This document shows positions 44,249-53,719 of a DNA stretch of 64,000 nt, in pieces. Below the pieces are notes generated by a model that was not told the DNA's origin, did not search any database, and saw nothing but the letters and a program-made list of their open reading frames with translations. Within the stretch, counting starts at the first letter, position 1, and every line of letters starts with the position of its first letter. Made by a program: the position numbers and the translations under genes. The DNA comes from Sthenelais limicola (lineage: Eukaryota; Annelida; Polychaeta; Phyllodocida; Sigalionidae), in the NCBI GenBank assembly GCA_942159475.1, contig OW804094.1, positions 54,618,966 to 54,682,965 of the forward strand, read 5' to 3'.

Positions 44249-45564
44249 ATGCATGCGTCACTTCCGGTGATATCCAAGATGGAGACTCTCGACCTGTTTT
44301 TCTGCCCTGCGACATCGCTTATTCTACTATCTCTACTTATTCAGTGCTTCAGGAGTTGGATCAATCTGTTGTTTCTCTTGCAATTGATTCTACCGGCACT
44401 TTCTCAAATTGTGTGTCTTCTGCCACCTCTACATTATGCGCGGAGACTGTGGTTCCGCTTGTTTCGACCGATGTAAACACTCATGGCTACTTTTGTTTAC
44501 CTATGCTCGTGCGAGCTTCGTCTAGACATAAAATCGGCTCTGTGTTTTCCCAGATGAACCTAGCCGGCTGGTTGCATGAACTCCAGTTTGAGCAGGATAA
44601 ATCTCTTAGTGCCTTCTTGTTTGAAGGAATTAGTAAAGGGTTTCGCATTGTTGATCACGGTGCTAATATACCTTTCTATACATGTGAAAACTACGCCTCA
44701 GCCACGTCGGGTCCGGCCTTCGCCTTCATCAGTGACTTGATCAAGCAGGAATTGAGTGAAGATAAATTCATTTTTACTTCGTTCAATTCTCCCAGGTGTG
44801 TTCACTCCATTGGCGCTGTGCCAAAACCTGGCGGGAAGTTCCGCCCCATTACAGATTGCAGTAGGCCGGAATCATTATCCATCAACAACTTCATGCAACA
44901 AACTGCCCAGCCTTTTTCTTATAACCACGTTGATCTAGTGTCTTCTGTTCTCTCCAAAGGGGACTTCATGTGTTGTGTGGATATTAAGGCGTCCTACCGG
45001 TCTATATCAGTTCACCCTGACGATTGGAAGTTTCAGGGCCTTAGGTGGGTCATTGATGGAGTCCCGCGCACCCTACTTGATACTCGCCTATGCTTCGGCC
45101 TCAAGTGTGCGCCGTTTCTATTCACTCTCATCAGTAATTTCATCATCAGCTGTATGAAGAGAAGAGGCTATCCCAATGTTATTAACTACTTGGACGATTT
45201 TTTTTGCTGGGGCAATTCGTTCAAGTTGTGCCAGGATACTCAGACTCAACTAGTCTCTCTCCTCGGTCAACTTGGATTTGAGGTGTCTTGGCAAAAATGC
45301 TCTTCCCCTGCTAACTCTTGTCGTTATCTGGGGATTATCTTTGACACTCTACAAATGACTATGTTGCTACCCAATGACAAAGTCTTGCGCCTCCATGAGG
45401 AGTTAGCTTTCTTCAAGAACCGTTCTAGAGCCACATTGCGTCAATTACAACGCTTATGTGGTATTCTTGCCCATGCATCCAAGTTGATTAAGGGAGGTAG
45501 AACCTTCTCAAGGCGCATCATTGATTTGCTCAAAGTCGTCAAGTCGGAATCGTCGTCGCATTAA
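44215..45564 (+). CDS. Ngaro reverse transcriptase
   Basis: A 449-codon open frame overlapping the end of gag in another frame. An N-terminal part could be a small protease-like or linker region (no DTG motif assigned). The RT follows: GAVPKPGGKFRPITDC, CVDIKASYRSISVHPDDWKF QGLRW (first catalytic Asp), LCFGLKCAPFLFTLISNFI, and VINYLDDFF with the catalytic YLDD, then ELAFFKNRSRATLRQLQRLC GILAHASKLIKGGRTFSRR. The sequence type is DIRS-order RT rather than LTR or LINE. The frame ends just before the RNase H domain, which lies in another frame. Confidence 0.9.
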   Translation: MQEHSFCRQVLDACVTSGDIQDGDSRPVFLPCDIAYSTISTYSVLQELDQSVVSLAIDSTGTFSNCVSSATSTLCAETVVPLVSTDVNTHGYFCLPMLVRASSRHKIGSVFSQMNLAGWLHELQFEQDKSLSAFLFEGISKGFRIVDHGANIPFYTCENYASATSGPAFAFISDLIKQELSEDKFIFTSFNSPRCVHSIGAVPKPGGKFRPITDCSRPESLSINNFMQQTAQPFSYNHVDLVSSVLSKGDFMCCVDIKASYRSISVHPDDWKFQGLRWVIDGVPRTLLDTRLCFGLKCAPFLFTLISNFIISCMKRRGYPNVINYLDDFFCWGNSFKLCQDTQTQLVSLLGQLGFEVSWQKCSSPANSCRYLGIIFDTLQMTMLLPNDKVLRLHEELAFFKNRSRATLRQLQRLCGILAHASKLIKGGRTFSRRIIDLLKVVKSESSSH

Positions 45565-46207
45565 GCTCTCGGATGAGTTTAGATCGGATGTCATGTGGTG
45601 GGTTAGCTTTGCGGAATTGTTCAATGGCAAAGCCTGTATGATCAGTCATCACTACCGGGATTATTATAGTCTTCAGTCTGATGCTTCCTTACAAGGCTTC
45701 GGTTTCACCTGGTCTGGAGATTGGGTGGCTGGTAGTTTTTTGCCTTCTACTCCCCCTCATCAAATAATCAACACCGATCCTTCACATCAACATTGGGTTG
45801 ATTTGCTGCCGCCAACTATGAATATTAATTACCTAGAACTTATTCCCATCTGGTTTGCCTGTCTGAGATATGGGCCAGAGTGGTCTGGGTTTAAGATAAC
45901 ATGCCTATCTGATAACACACAGGTGGTATCAATGATGCGCACTGGTCGCAGTTCTAACTCCCTATGTATGGATTTATTACGTGACATGTTCTGGTGCTCA
46001 GCTATGTCCAATTTTCATCTAGTGTCATCTCACATTTCTGGGGTCTCAAATGTTATTCCAGATGTGTTGTCTAGACTGCGCTCTTATCCATCATTTTCAT
46101 TATCTGATGCCAAGTTGTGTTGTTCCAGATGTGTTCCTTTTGAACCTGGACTTGGAAGTGAAGTCATACATCACGGGGGCATGGTCGCGGAACACCAGTG
46201 CTGCTAG
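45521..46207 (+). CDS. Ngaro RNase H domain (shifted from RT)
   Basis: Continues RT in another frame: FRSDVMWWVSFAELFNGKAC, then the RNase H acidic residues in SLQSDASLQGFGF (D), INYLELIPIW (E), CLSDNTQVVSMM (D) and IPDVLSR (D). The frame change from RT occurs near 45540. It overlaps the YR frame by about 150 bases. Confidence 0.85.
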   Translation: MICSKSSSRNRRRIKLSDEFRSDVMWWVSFAELFNGKACMISHHYRDYYSLQSDASLQGFGFTWSGDWVAGSFLPSTPPHQIINTDPSHQHWVDLLPPTMNINYLELIPIWFACLRYGPEWSGFKITCLSDNTQVVSMMRTGRSSNSLCMDLLRDMFWCSAMSNFHLVSSHISGVSNVIPDVLSRLRSYPSFSLSDAKLCCSRCVPFEPGLGSEVIHHGGMVAEHQCC

Positions 46208-47093
46208 GAAGTCTCAGTGGAACCGATTCTTCAAATTCTGCAATTTCATTGATGCCAAACCTCTACCTGCCTCTGTGGAGACCGTTGCTCGCTTTCTAAC
46301 TTTCCTGGCTAGAGACTGCAAATATTCTACTATCGAGAATTACTTCTCTTCGGTAGTAGTTCTCCAAAAATGCCATGATTACCCTTCGGACTACCGTTCT
46401 TCCTTTTATTTGAAGATGGTTTTGCAAGGCATCAAGAGGTCGCTGGGAACTCTAGTCAAACAAGCTGCTCCCATTACCATTGGTCAGTTTAGGCTGATGT
46501 ATCTACACGGGAATATATTGAGCTCTCATGATAGAGCTATTTGGTCTGTCATCGTTTTCGCATTCAGATCTCTTCTACGCAAGTCCAACATTACCCCTGA
46601 TTCTGTATCATTCATCTCCCCACACGTCTTGACCAGATCGGATCTCAGCTTCACTGAATGGGGTGTTACAGTCTCAGTCTCCTCGTCAAAGACTCATCAG
46701 TATGGTGGTCGACCACTATTGATTCCCATCAAACAGATTCCTTCTTCTCCATTCTGTGTAGTTTCCCTTATCGAGTGGAATCTCCATGAGTTTCCATCAT
46801 CGACATCCCCGATATTTATGACCAGTCGCTATGGAGTCATTCGTCCAGTGCTTTATCCTGAGGTTTCCTCCTACTTGAAGAAGCTCGTCGCTGCCATTGG
46901 TCTGTGCCCATCAGATTACTCCTTCCACTCGCTTCATCGCTCTGGGGCCTCTTTTCTACACGATTTAGGGTTTTCCCTCACCGACATTAAAATGATCGGG
47001 GATTGGAGGTCACTTGTGGCTTTGGAATACTTGGCTATTCCTCCCGATAGGAGAGTGAGCTTAGAAGCCGTCGCTGCTTCGAAGCTATCTTAG
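46050..47093 (+). CDS. Ngaro tyrosine recombinase
   Basis: Intact frame of 347 codons. The N-terminal core-binding part includes WSRNTSAARKSQWNRFFKFC. The catalytic domain carries the R-H-R-Y residues: R in FAFRSLLRKSNI, H and R in FHSLHRSGASFLHDLG, and Y in LVALEYLAIP. It would integrate the circular cDNA by recombination at the A/B junction. The true start is likely downstream of the first ATG, near GLGSEV/LDLEVKSYITG, because the early residues overlap the RNase H frame. Confidence 0.9.
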   Translation: MLFQMCCLDCALIHHFHYLMPSCVVPDVFLLNLDLEVKSYITGAWSRNTSAARKSQWNRFFKFCNFIDAKPLPASVETVARFLTFLARDCKYSTIENYFSSVVVLQKCHDYPSDYRSSFYLKMVLQGIKRSLGTLVKQAAPITIGQFRLMYLHGNILSSHDRAIWSVIVFAFRSLLRKSNITPDSVSFISPHVLTRSDLSFTEWGVTVSVSSSKTHQYGGRPLLIPIKQIPSSPFCVVSLIEWNLHEFPSSTSPIFMTSRYGVIRPVLYPEVSSYLKKLVAAIGLCPSDYSFHSLHRSGASFLHDLGFSLTDIKMIGDWRSLVALEYLAIPPDRRVSLEAVAASKLS

Positions 47094-47146
47094 TTTTTTT
47101 TTTATATTTATTTTCCACTCTCACTTATTATACTTGGCTCATTGGT

Positions 47147-47219
47147 GGACTGGATCATCGAAGTTCGAGCCAATAAATATATTATACAAAGATATCCTTC
47201 TCTTGTCTCTGATTGATAT
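47147..47219 (+). repeat. Ngaro split repeat B1
   Basis: 73 bp, GGACTGGATCATCGAAGTTC ... TCTCTGATTGATAT. Directly followed by A2, so the B-A junction expected in the circular form is present in the genome. Confidence 0.9.
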
Positions 47220-47374
47220 GTTGAATATATATAGTTTATGTATATGATTATATCAAAGAGCGAGGTGACACCTGAATTGACTGAACTGTTTGCCGGTTGC
47301 TAGGGACGCTTCCCACCGGTTACACGAAAGCTGACCACCATAGTGGACGGAGGTGTACTTGTTGTCCAAGAGTG
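47220..47374 (+). repeat. Ngaro split repeat A2
   Basis: 155 bp copy of A1, differing at about two positions (GGTTGC vs GGCTGC; CCATAG vs CCACAG). Confidence 0.92.
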
Positions 47375-47407
47375 TTTTTTTTGTTTTTTTTATTAAGCTC
47401 TTAGGGC

Positions 47408-47480
47408 GGACTGGATCATCGAAGTTCAAGCCAATAAATATATTATACAAAGATATCCTTCTCTTGTCTCTGATTGATAT
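47408..47480 (+). repeat. Ngaro split repeat B2
   Basis: 73 bp copy of B1 with about one difference, separated from A2 by a 33-base T-rich spacer. The interrupted LINE resumes at 47481. Confidence 0.9.
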
Positions 47481-47810
47481 AAAGGAATTACTTAGAAAGG
47501 TATGATATCCTAAACGAAAATTAATTTGGCTTTAGACCTAGGAAGTCGACAATAATGCACTAACTAATGTAGCTGATATCATTGCATGGGAAATGGACAG
47601 AGGCATTGAAACAATAATCTCTTTTATAGATTTTAAGAAAGCCTTTGTTGACTTCGACATGGTAAATCACTCCATCCTTCTACAAAAACCTGAACATATT
47701 GGCATAAAAGTCAACCTTATGAAATAATATGAAACAAAAGGTTACAGCAAACAGCCTTGTATCTACAGAATGTCACATTAACTCTGGTGTCCATCAAGGA
47801 GAGAGGGGGA
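47481..47810 (+). pseudogene. LINE RT, continuation after the Ngaro
   Basis: Resumes the LINE cut at 42825: KELLRKYDILNEN.FGFRPR KST with shifts, then ALTNVADIIAWEMDRGIETI ISFIDFKKAF and MVNHSILLQK, then INSGVHQG (RT GVPQG motif) before ending in a purine-rich tract (47795-47850). The YADD region is absent, so the element is truncated here. Confidence 0.8.
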
Positions 47811-48299
47811 GCGGGGGGGGGGGGGAGGGAAAGGGAGAGAGAGACCCAAAGCCCAATGGTTAATCAATAAACAATGAATGTATAAAGTTCGAATGTGATA
47901 TTCGTTTACTGACTTCCCAGTCATATAATACTATAATAATCATTCTCAGAACTATACATATAAGATAATTCTTTATTTGCCATAAGAATGTTTTGACAAA
48001 CAGGTTGTGATCATCTCAAAAGAGGTCTTCCCGATCGTGCCCTTCTTGTTACCTTTTCTTTGTTACACATCTATCTTTGACTAAACTAAACTACGTTTAT
48101 AGCAAATAGAAGTAAGTATTAAGTAGACAGTCAATTTACAAGTGCATGTGTCACCTATAGGTAGAAGTATATAATTAAAAGCATGACAATTGCATGTTCA
48201 TAAGGTGATAACAGTAGAAATAACACTGCGAAATTAGAGATAAGTTGAATTACAATCAGGATGTCGTCTCCTCAAACTACATCACACTGAATTATCATT

Positions 48300-49960
48300 T
48301 TTCCTGGTTTTTAACATGTTTTTGCTCTATAACCTGTCCTCAATTTTGTGTGCCTCCGTCTCGAGCTTGACATTTGTATATAACAGAATTTTGAATTTTT
48401 TTAGTTTTAGGGGCTATTATCTTTAGATTTCTGCAACCCATTGCATGACTTCTAGTTGTGAGTTTCCTGTTGTCTAAGTTATCCTCGTTTTTAGCTAAAT
48501 GGTGAGCAATTTCAATGATATGTCTTTCTCTCCTCTCACTGAGAGGTAGAATTTTTAAAAGATTGTGTTCATTGCTAACATTGTCAAGTTTGTTTTTATC
48601 AAAGATAATACGAAATGCTGAATTCTGCAGTGTTTGCAATTTTTGTAATAGATATTTAGGTCCTGAGTCGTAGATAAAGTCGCAGTAGTCCAAGTGAGGT
48701 AGAATTGCCATTTTGTAAAGGTCCTGACGTGCTTTTCTTGTCAATGAATTTTTTGCTCTATAAAGTAATCTAATTCTGAGAGAGACCTTTTTGATTAGGT
48801 TGTTCAAATGAGGTTTGCAAGAGAGTGAATTATCTAGTAAGAAACCTAAGTATTTGTATTCGGTAACTTTCATAAGATTGGATGTTCCAAGTTTCAAGGA
48901 GGAGACACTGTCGTTCTTATACCTGGGAGTAATTGCAAAATTAACCACACTGCATTTGAAGAAATTTTGTTATGTCGACACCACGCACTAATGTTGTGTA
49001 GGTCTTCTTGAATTTTTTAATTTGTTTCACATTCTTCTGTATGATTAATAAAGACAACCGTGTCATCTGCGTAATGTTGAACTTTGGAATATTTTACTGC
49101 TTTGTGTAAGTCATTTATATAGATTGAGAATAAAATTGGTCCAAGAATTGTGCCTTGGGGCACTCCACAGGTGACTATACCAGTGTCTGCTTCATGTCCA
49201 TTTATACAGACTGATTGCCGTCTGCCCGGCAAATAATCCCGAAACCATAATAACTCTGCATCTCTGATATTATGTGTAAAGTTTATCTAATAATGTTTGA
49301 TGGTGCACAGTATCGAAGGCCTTTCTAAAATCAAGGAATACAGTTGTATTGAATTGTTTATCATTTAGGCCATTATAGATGTCATTGAGGAAATCTATAT
49401 GTGCTTGTTGGACTGAGTGCTTCTTTCTGAAGCCATATTGTTTTTCATAGAATAAATTATTGTTTTCAAAAAAGTTTGAGAGTTGTGTGTGCACCACTTT
49501 TTCCAAAATTTTGGATGGTAGAGAGATACAGGAGATTGGTCTGTAGTTATTTGCCGAATTTCTGGAACCATTTTTATGCAGTGGCGTCACTTTTGCTCCC
49601 TTAAATGCTCCAGGGACCTTTCCCGTTTTGAGGGAGAGGTTTACAATAAATGCTATTTGAGGAGAGAGTACATATAAACATGGTTTCAAAATCTTAGCAG
49701 GCATGAAATTTATGCCTGTGTTCTTGTAATTGTCAAATTTGCTGACAATTTTTCTAATGTCTTTTGGAAAGACTGTTTCAAAAGAAAAGATTAAATTGTT
49801 TGTTTCATTATTATAATCACCTTGTGGCCTTTTCATGGCCGTTTCAAGTTCAATGACATCATTGTTCGATAGGGGAACAATCTTCTTGGCAAGGTTTGGG
49901 CCAACATCTAGAAAGAATCGATTAAATTCAGAGCATATAAAGTTGTCTTGGACCTGAAGT
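48300..49960 (-). pseudogene. LINE reverse transcriptase, 5'-truncated, minus strand
   Basis: Read on the minus strand from about 49960: QDNFICSEFNRFFLDVGPNL, FPKDIRKIVSKFDNYKNTGI, NNYRPISCISLPSKILEKVV, YGFRKKHSVQQAHIDFLNDI, FLDFRKAFDTVHHQTLLDKL, a frameshift near 49270, then RDYLPGRRQSVCINGHEADT, GVPQGTILGPILFSIYIND, YADDTVVF (catalytic YADD), an in-frame TAA near 49017, another shift near 48950, and a 202-codon thumb/C-terminal part (YKYLGFLLDN, LPHLDYCDFIYDSG) ending at 48340. Nearly complete RT with only a few lesions, so younger than the LINE at 41 kb. The endonuclease is missing. Jockey/CR1-like. Confidence 0.88.
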
Positions 49961-50106
49961 CAAGTTCCAGTGAGAACTCCTATTCTTGTGTGAATATGGA
50001 ACATTATAATTGCAATAACAGATATAATCAATGCTTAACATGGATAGACACAGAACTAATCACGTTCTTTGTTATGCCTGTCATTTTGCAATCCTCCAAA
50101 AGGCTC
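49961..50106. other. Spacer between LINE and MITE
   Basis: Short non-coding DNA beyond the 5' truncation point of the minus-strand LINE; nothing recognisable. Confidence 0.4.
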
Positions 50107-50493
50107 AGTCTGTCTGAAAAGTAGTTGACACGTGATTCCTTAGTCCCTGTAAGGGGAGGAAAAAGTGGGTGATCTTTTACTTCAAATCTTTGCCCCCTGA
50201 ATCGTCATTTGCGACTGACCATGGCTGTTTGCGACCGACCATAGCCAAATATACAGCTGTATTGTATTGCGCTGCCTCTGTTCTATGTGCAGCAGCTGTT
50301 GTTTTGCTTAGATGGAAGGAAGAGCTTATTATACTGGCCCTATTTCTCCATTCTCCATGGTTGATTGCAATCTGCGACTCGCTGGGCAAAGGGTTGGCAG
50401 GTCTTTGTCATGAATAGAATTAAAAAATCTCCCACTTTTCCTTCCCCTTAAAGGACCTAAGGAATCATGTGTCAACTACTTTTCGGACAGACT
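50107..50493. mobile_element. MITE with ~63-bp terminal inverted repeats
   Basis: The left end 50107-50170 (AGTCTGTCTGAAAAGTAGTT...) and right end 50431-50493 are inverted with only a handful of differences; the whole element is 387 bp. The open frames inside read through the TIRs and are not genes. No transposase; the flanking target duplication is not obvious. Confidence 0.85.
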
Positions 50494-50502
50494 ATAGTAT
50501 AG

Positions 50503-51705
50503 TGCAACTGTAACGAACATGTGAAGTATGTATGACGACTCTATGAAGCTCCAGGAAACCTTCAGGAATCTTCGAGGATCTACCTGGATCTTCGAGGGTC
50601 TCCAGAATCTCTGGGAACATCTGCGTAGTTCCTCCGGCCGCCACTAGGGTCTACATCTCCATGACTGCTGCTTTTTCCTGATCATATTAGTTCATTATTC
50701 ATAACTAATTATTGGTTTATGTTAGAGCTTCCAGGCTTTGACCATCTCTTATGTTAAAGGTTATTCTAATTTATGATGTACTTATTCATTTATTATATGT
50801 ATCTATATATTCCTGATTATTTCATAAGGTCTCTGTCAGACCATGTATATAGTCAGGTTGGGAACAAGGATCCCAACCTCAACAAAGGAGCTCAGGAATA
50901 AAAGCTGGATTTGCAAATGTATTTTCTCTATGTTCTTATTTAACTCGGAGGACTGTTAAAATATATCATCAATATTATCCACCCTATACCTTTGATTCGG
51001 AGATTAGTTCTTCCCCCCACTATCCTTATTAAATACTAGCAAAGTACCCGTCCTCTGGTTTGTTAGCCTCTTCCTCTCCTTCTCTCCCTGTCCCTACCCT
51101 CCTTCTCCTCTCCCCTGCCCTATTCTCTCTGTATCCTCTTCTCCCTCTGCCTATCTGATTTCTCCCACCCTCTCACTCCCCTTCTTTCATTCTCTCCCTC
51201 CCTCCCCCTTTCCTCTCCCCCATCCTCTCCATCTTTTTCTCTCCCCTCCCCCTCTTCTCTCTATCCTCTTCTCCCTATCTGATTCCTCCCACCCTCTCCC
51301 TCCACTTCTTTGCTTTCCCCTTCCCCCTCTGATCTCTCTCCCTCTCTCTCCGCGTTGCTAGGGAATCCCACATTGTTGCAGAGGGTGAGACATAGAGGCA
51401 TGACGTCAATTCTAGTTAGTAGGAGCTTTCCCAGGCTATTAATAGAGTGTATGTGGAGTTCCTGATTAAAAAGGGCTTCAAATTCACATTTTCACCCCAG
51501 ATACCTTCACAAACCATATATATATATAATGTCCTCCGGACAGAGCTGTCGGAACTGTACAAAGCAGAAAAACAGCTGGGGACATCACCGATTCCCAGGA
51601 CCAAAAAACACTGTTTCACGTTTTTATTATATAGATATTCATAATATATTCTCGCAGAAGTAACCTATAGGATCACAAGCATATTATTAATGAATATCGG
51701 TAGTG
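50503..51705 (+). repeat. LTR-like interspersed repeat, copy 2, split by an insertion
   Basis: Co-linear with 37395-37800: TGTAACGAACATGTGAAGTA, GTTCCTCCGGCCGCCACTAG, AAGGATCCCAACCTCA, AGGAATAAAAGCTGG, TGTATTTTCTCTATG, ATTATCCACCCTATACCTTT, then after the insert at 51036-51645, CTCGCAGAAGTAACCTATAG and GGTAGTGTTTAAGG. This copy also has about 120 bases more in the middle. Confidence 0.6.
51036..51645 (+). repeat. Polypyrimidine repeat family, complete copy
   Basis: ACTAGCAAAGTACCCGTCCTC, a 300-base CCCTCTCC tract, GAGCTTTCCCAGGCTATTAA, CAAATTCACATTTTCACC, CCCCAGATACCTTCACAAAC, ATGTCCTCCGGACAGAG, and an end at TTTTATTATATAGATA. Its boundaries are set by comparison with the uninterrupted repeat at 37395-37800. 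Possibly a non-autonomous Helitron-like element; the class is uncertain. Confidence 0.6.
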
Positions 51706-53390
51706 TTTAAGGAAAGAACATGGGTAATAACCACAACACAACTTCGAGAGCCCCATTCTCAGTAACTCTATCCGCTTGTGGTAAGAGCCTAATTGGAATA
51801 CCGTCGACCAAGCGCGCAGGGGGCACAGAGATCTTATCTAGTCCCTCCGTAGCGGCCTGGACTGAATATAGATGCTTCTACTGCAATTTTGTCAAATGTA
51901 TATTTTATTACTGGGATAATAATAGCTACGTTCGTGGGAAGCTATGGTCGCATCAATCAATGATATTAACACTACCTGTATATAGGTATATAATTGTGTT
52001 TTACGATGCATGGGTGTCATTGGAGGGAGAAAACAATATTGCACATATAAAGGGCCAAATCAATTCAATCTCCTCAGACAGTAAACCTATAGTGACACAT
52101 CTATTTTGAGTGATGACATGCATATAATTAATTGTATGCTATTAAACGTAAATGTTGGTGACAGTTGTCGCTGAATTGACATATAGTATAGGATTCCTAT
52201 ATATTCCTATTAATTTACTAGGGAATTCTTGAAATACATATTACGTACACATTCAAATAGTGGCAGGTAGTGGTTTTATATATTAACAAGAAGAGAAGAC
52301 TCGAAAATACAAATTATACTATTTTACTCAGCGGCAAAATATAGAATTCGACTGAAAAGATCAAAACATGCAAAGGTTCATGCAGAAACATTTACTTTCT
52401 CCTGGAAAGCATTTGCAAAGGTAAAAGCAAATAGTGAATGAGTCATTGGAAAGTGTCGTTAGCTTACGTTTGATGTCCTAATAATATTTAGAGAGGATAC
52501 CATTAGCAATAATGTTAACCTGTCGAGTACACTACTTTGCATTCTATAATGAATGGTCGTCACGTTACCACTATAATATGAACGTACTTTACATTAAAAC
52601 CTTTCGTGCATTTATCATCTGAAAGAGATAACGATTAATGACATGAGCCAACCCTATAATAAAGACTGTGCGGTTATAAAATCAAGGTGTGCAAGATGAA
52701 TGAAGGGTGTGTGAATTATTGAAGGCGTTTTTAATGAATGTGCAAGCTTGATGACGCTTAATTAGTTAATTAGGTAAAACATGAAATGGCGAGGTAAAAC
52801 AAAATAGTTATACTCACTCATACATAGAAAGAACTGGACAAATCTGCCGTCTACAGTTCTAAGCCGTTAAATATTTATAAATGGTCAATTCTATTTTTTT
52901 GGCGTCCAGGAGCTTTCCACATGATAGTGTCAGAAATATTGACTTCAGACATGATTAAGGCAATTCCCTGAATCCGCCATTAAAAATGCTACAATCCGAA
53001 CCCTACTTTTGGGGGACTAACATGAATATTAACAATTCCAGCTTTGAAAAACCTCCTAAAATAGGTCATTTTTACAATAAGGTACAAACAAATGTCCATT
53101 TGTCATGTAGAAAGAATAATTATAATAAATGTGTGTATGTAGCAAATTTGTAATAATTCTGCAGACAAAATACTTTTACATATAATATGTTGTGTTTATA
53201 GAGATTCTATTTGAATATTTTATGTATCCTTTTGATAGGTATGAATAGTCAATACTAGGCATACCGTGCCTTTTATTTAAATTACAAAGGTTGTTTAGGC
53301 GGGTATGTATTCGATTATGGTAGACAAACTACTCTAGTTTTAAATGAAACCAGGAAAAACTATCAATCTGCCACCGCATTCTACTTATTA
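51706..53390. other. Unassigned AT-rich region
   Basis: No gene recognised. A block at 52873-52918 (TAAATGGTCAATTCTATTTT..GGCGTCCAGG) occurs inverted at about 58833-58880, indicating another dispersed repeat. A 129-codon frame at 51720 has no recognisable domain. Confidence 0.4.
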
Positions 53391-53454
53391 ATGGCTAATG
53401 CCAACATAACTAACAAAGTCCAATCGACGTTAAATAGCCATACGTTTAGTCATT

Positions 53455-53685
53455 TTAAATCACTAGGGGGTGGGGAGAGGAGAATTTTCTGGGTAGGAGG
53501 AAGCCATCTTTTTTTGCACAGACCTCTGATGAGGGGGGGGGGGTCACCTTTTTTTGCACAGACTCTAAAGGGGGGGGGCATCTTTTTTTGCACAGACTCT
53601 GAAGGTGGGGAAGGCACTTTTTTACACAGACTTAAAGTGTGTGTGGGGGGGGGGCACTTTTTTTGCACCAACCCAAGGGGTAGCG
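53455..53685 (+). repeat. G-tract repeat family, five-unit array
   Basis: Five successive units of roughly 32-45 bases, each a G run followed by CTTTTTTTGCACAGACTCT or similar. This is the tandem core of the family in its clearest form. The long open frame across it (53391-53987) is a by-product. Confidence 0.75.
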
Positions 53686-53719
53686 CCAATTATACTTGCG
53701 TAAACCTTGGTGAAACCTG

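Larger units (their letters stand above)
42826..47480 (+). mobile_element. Ngaro-type tyrosine-recombinase retrotransposon
   Basis: A 4655-bp element with the split direct repeat layout A1-(gag, RT-RNase H, YR)-B1-A2-B2 that defines Ngaro elements within the DIRS order. A1 (42826-42980) and A2 (47220-47374) are both 155 bp with about two differences. B1 (47147-47219) and B2 (47408-47480) are both 73 bp with about one difference. Such repeats let a circular cDNA be rebuilt and integrated by the YR instead of an integrase. Accordingly no target duplication flanks it; it sits inside a LINE. The near-identical repeats suggest a recent insertion, but gag and the RT/RNase H junction carry frameshifts, so this copy is probably defective unless translation recodes. 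Confidence 0.92.

Noticed and set aside
53450..53690. Regular G-run units looking like a CRISPR-style array
   Set aside because: Spacers are themselves repeats, the genome is eukaryotic, and the same modules are dispersed in the window.
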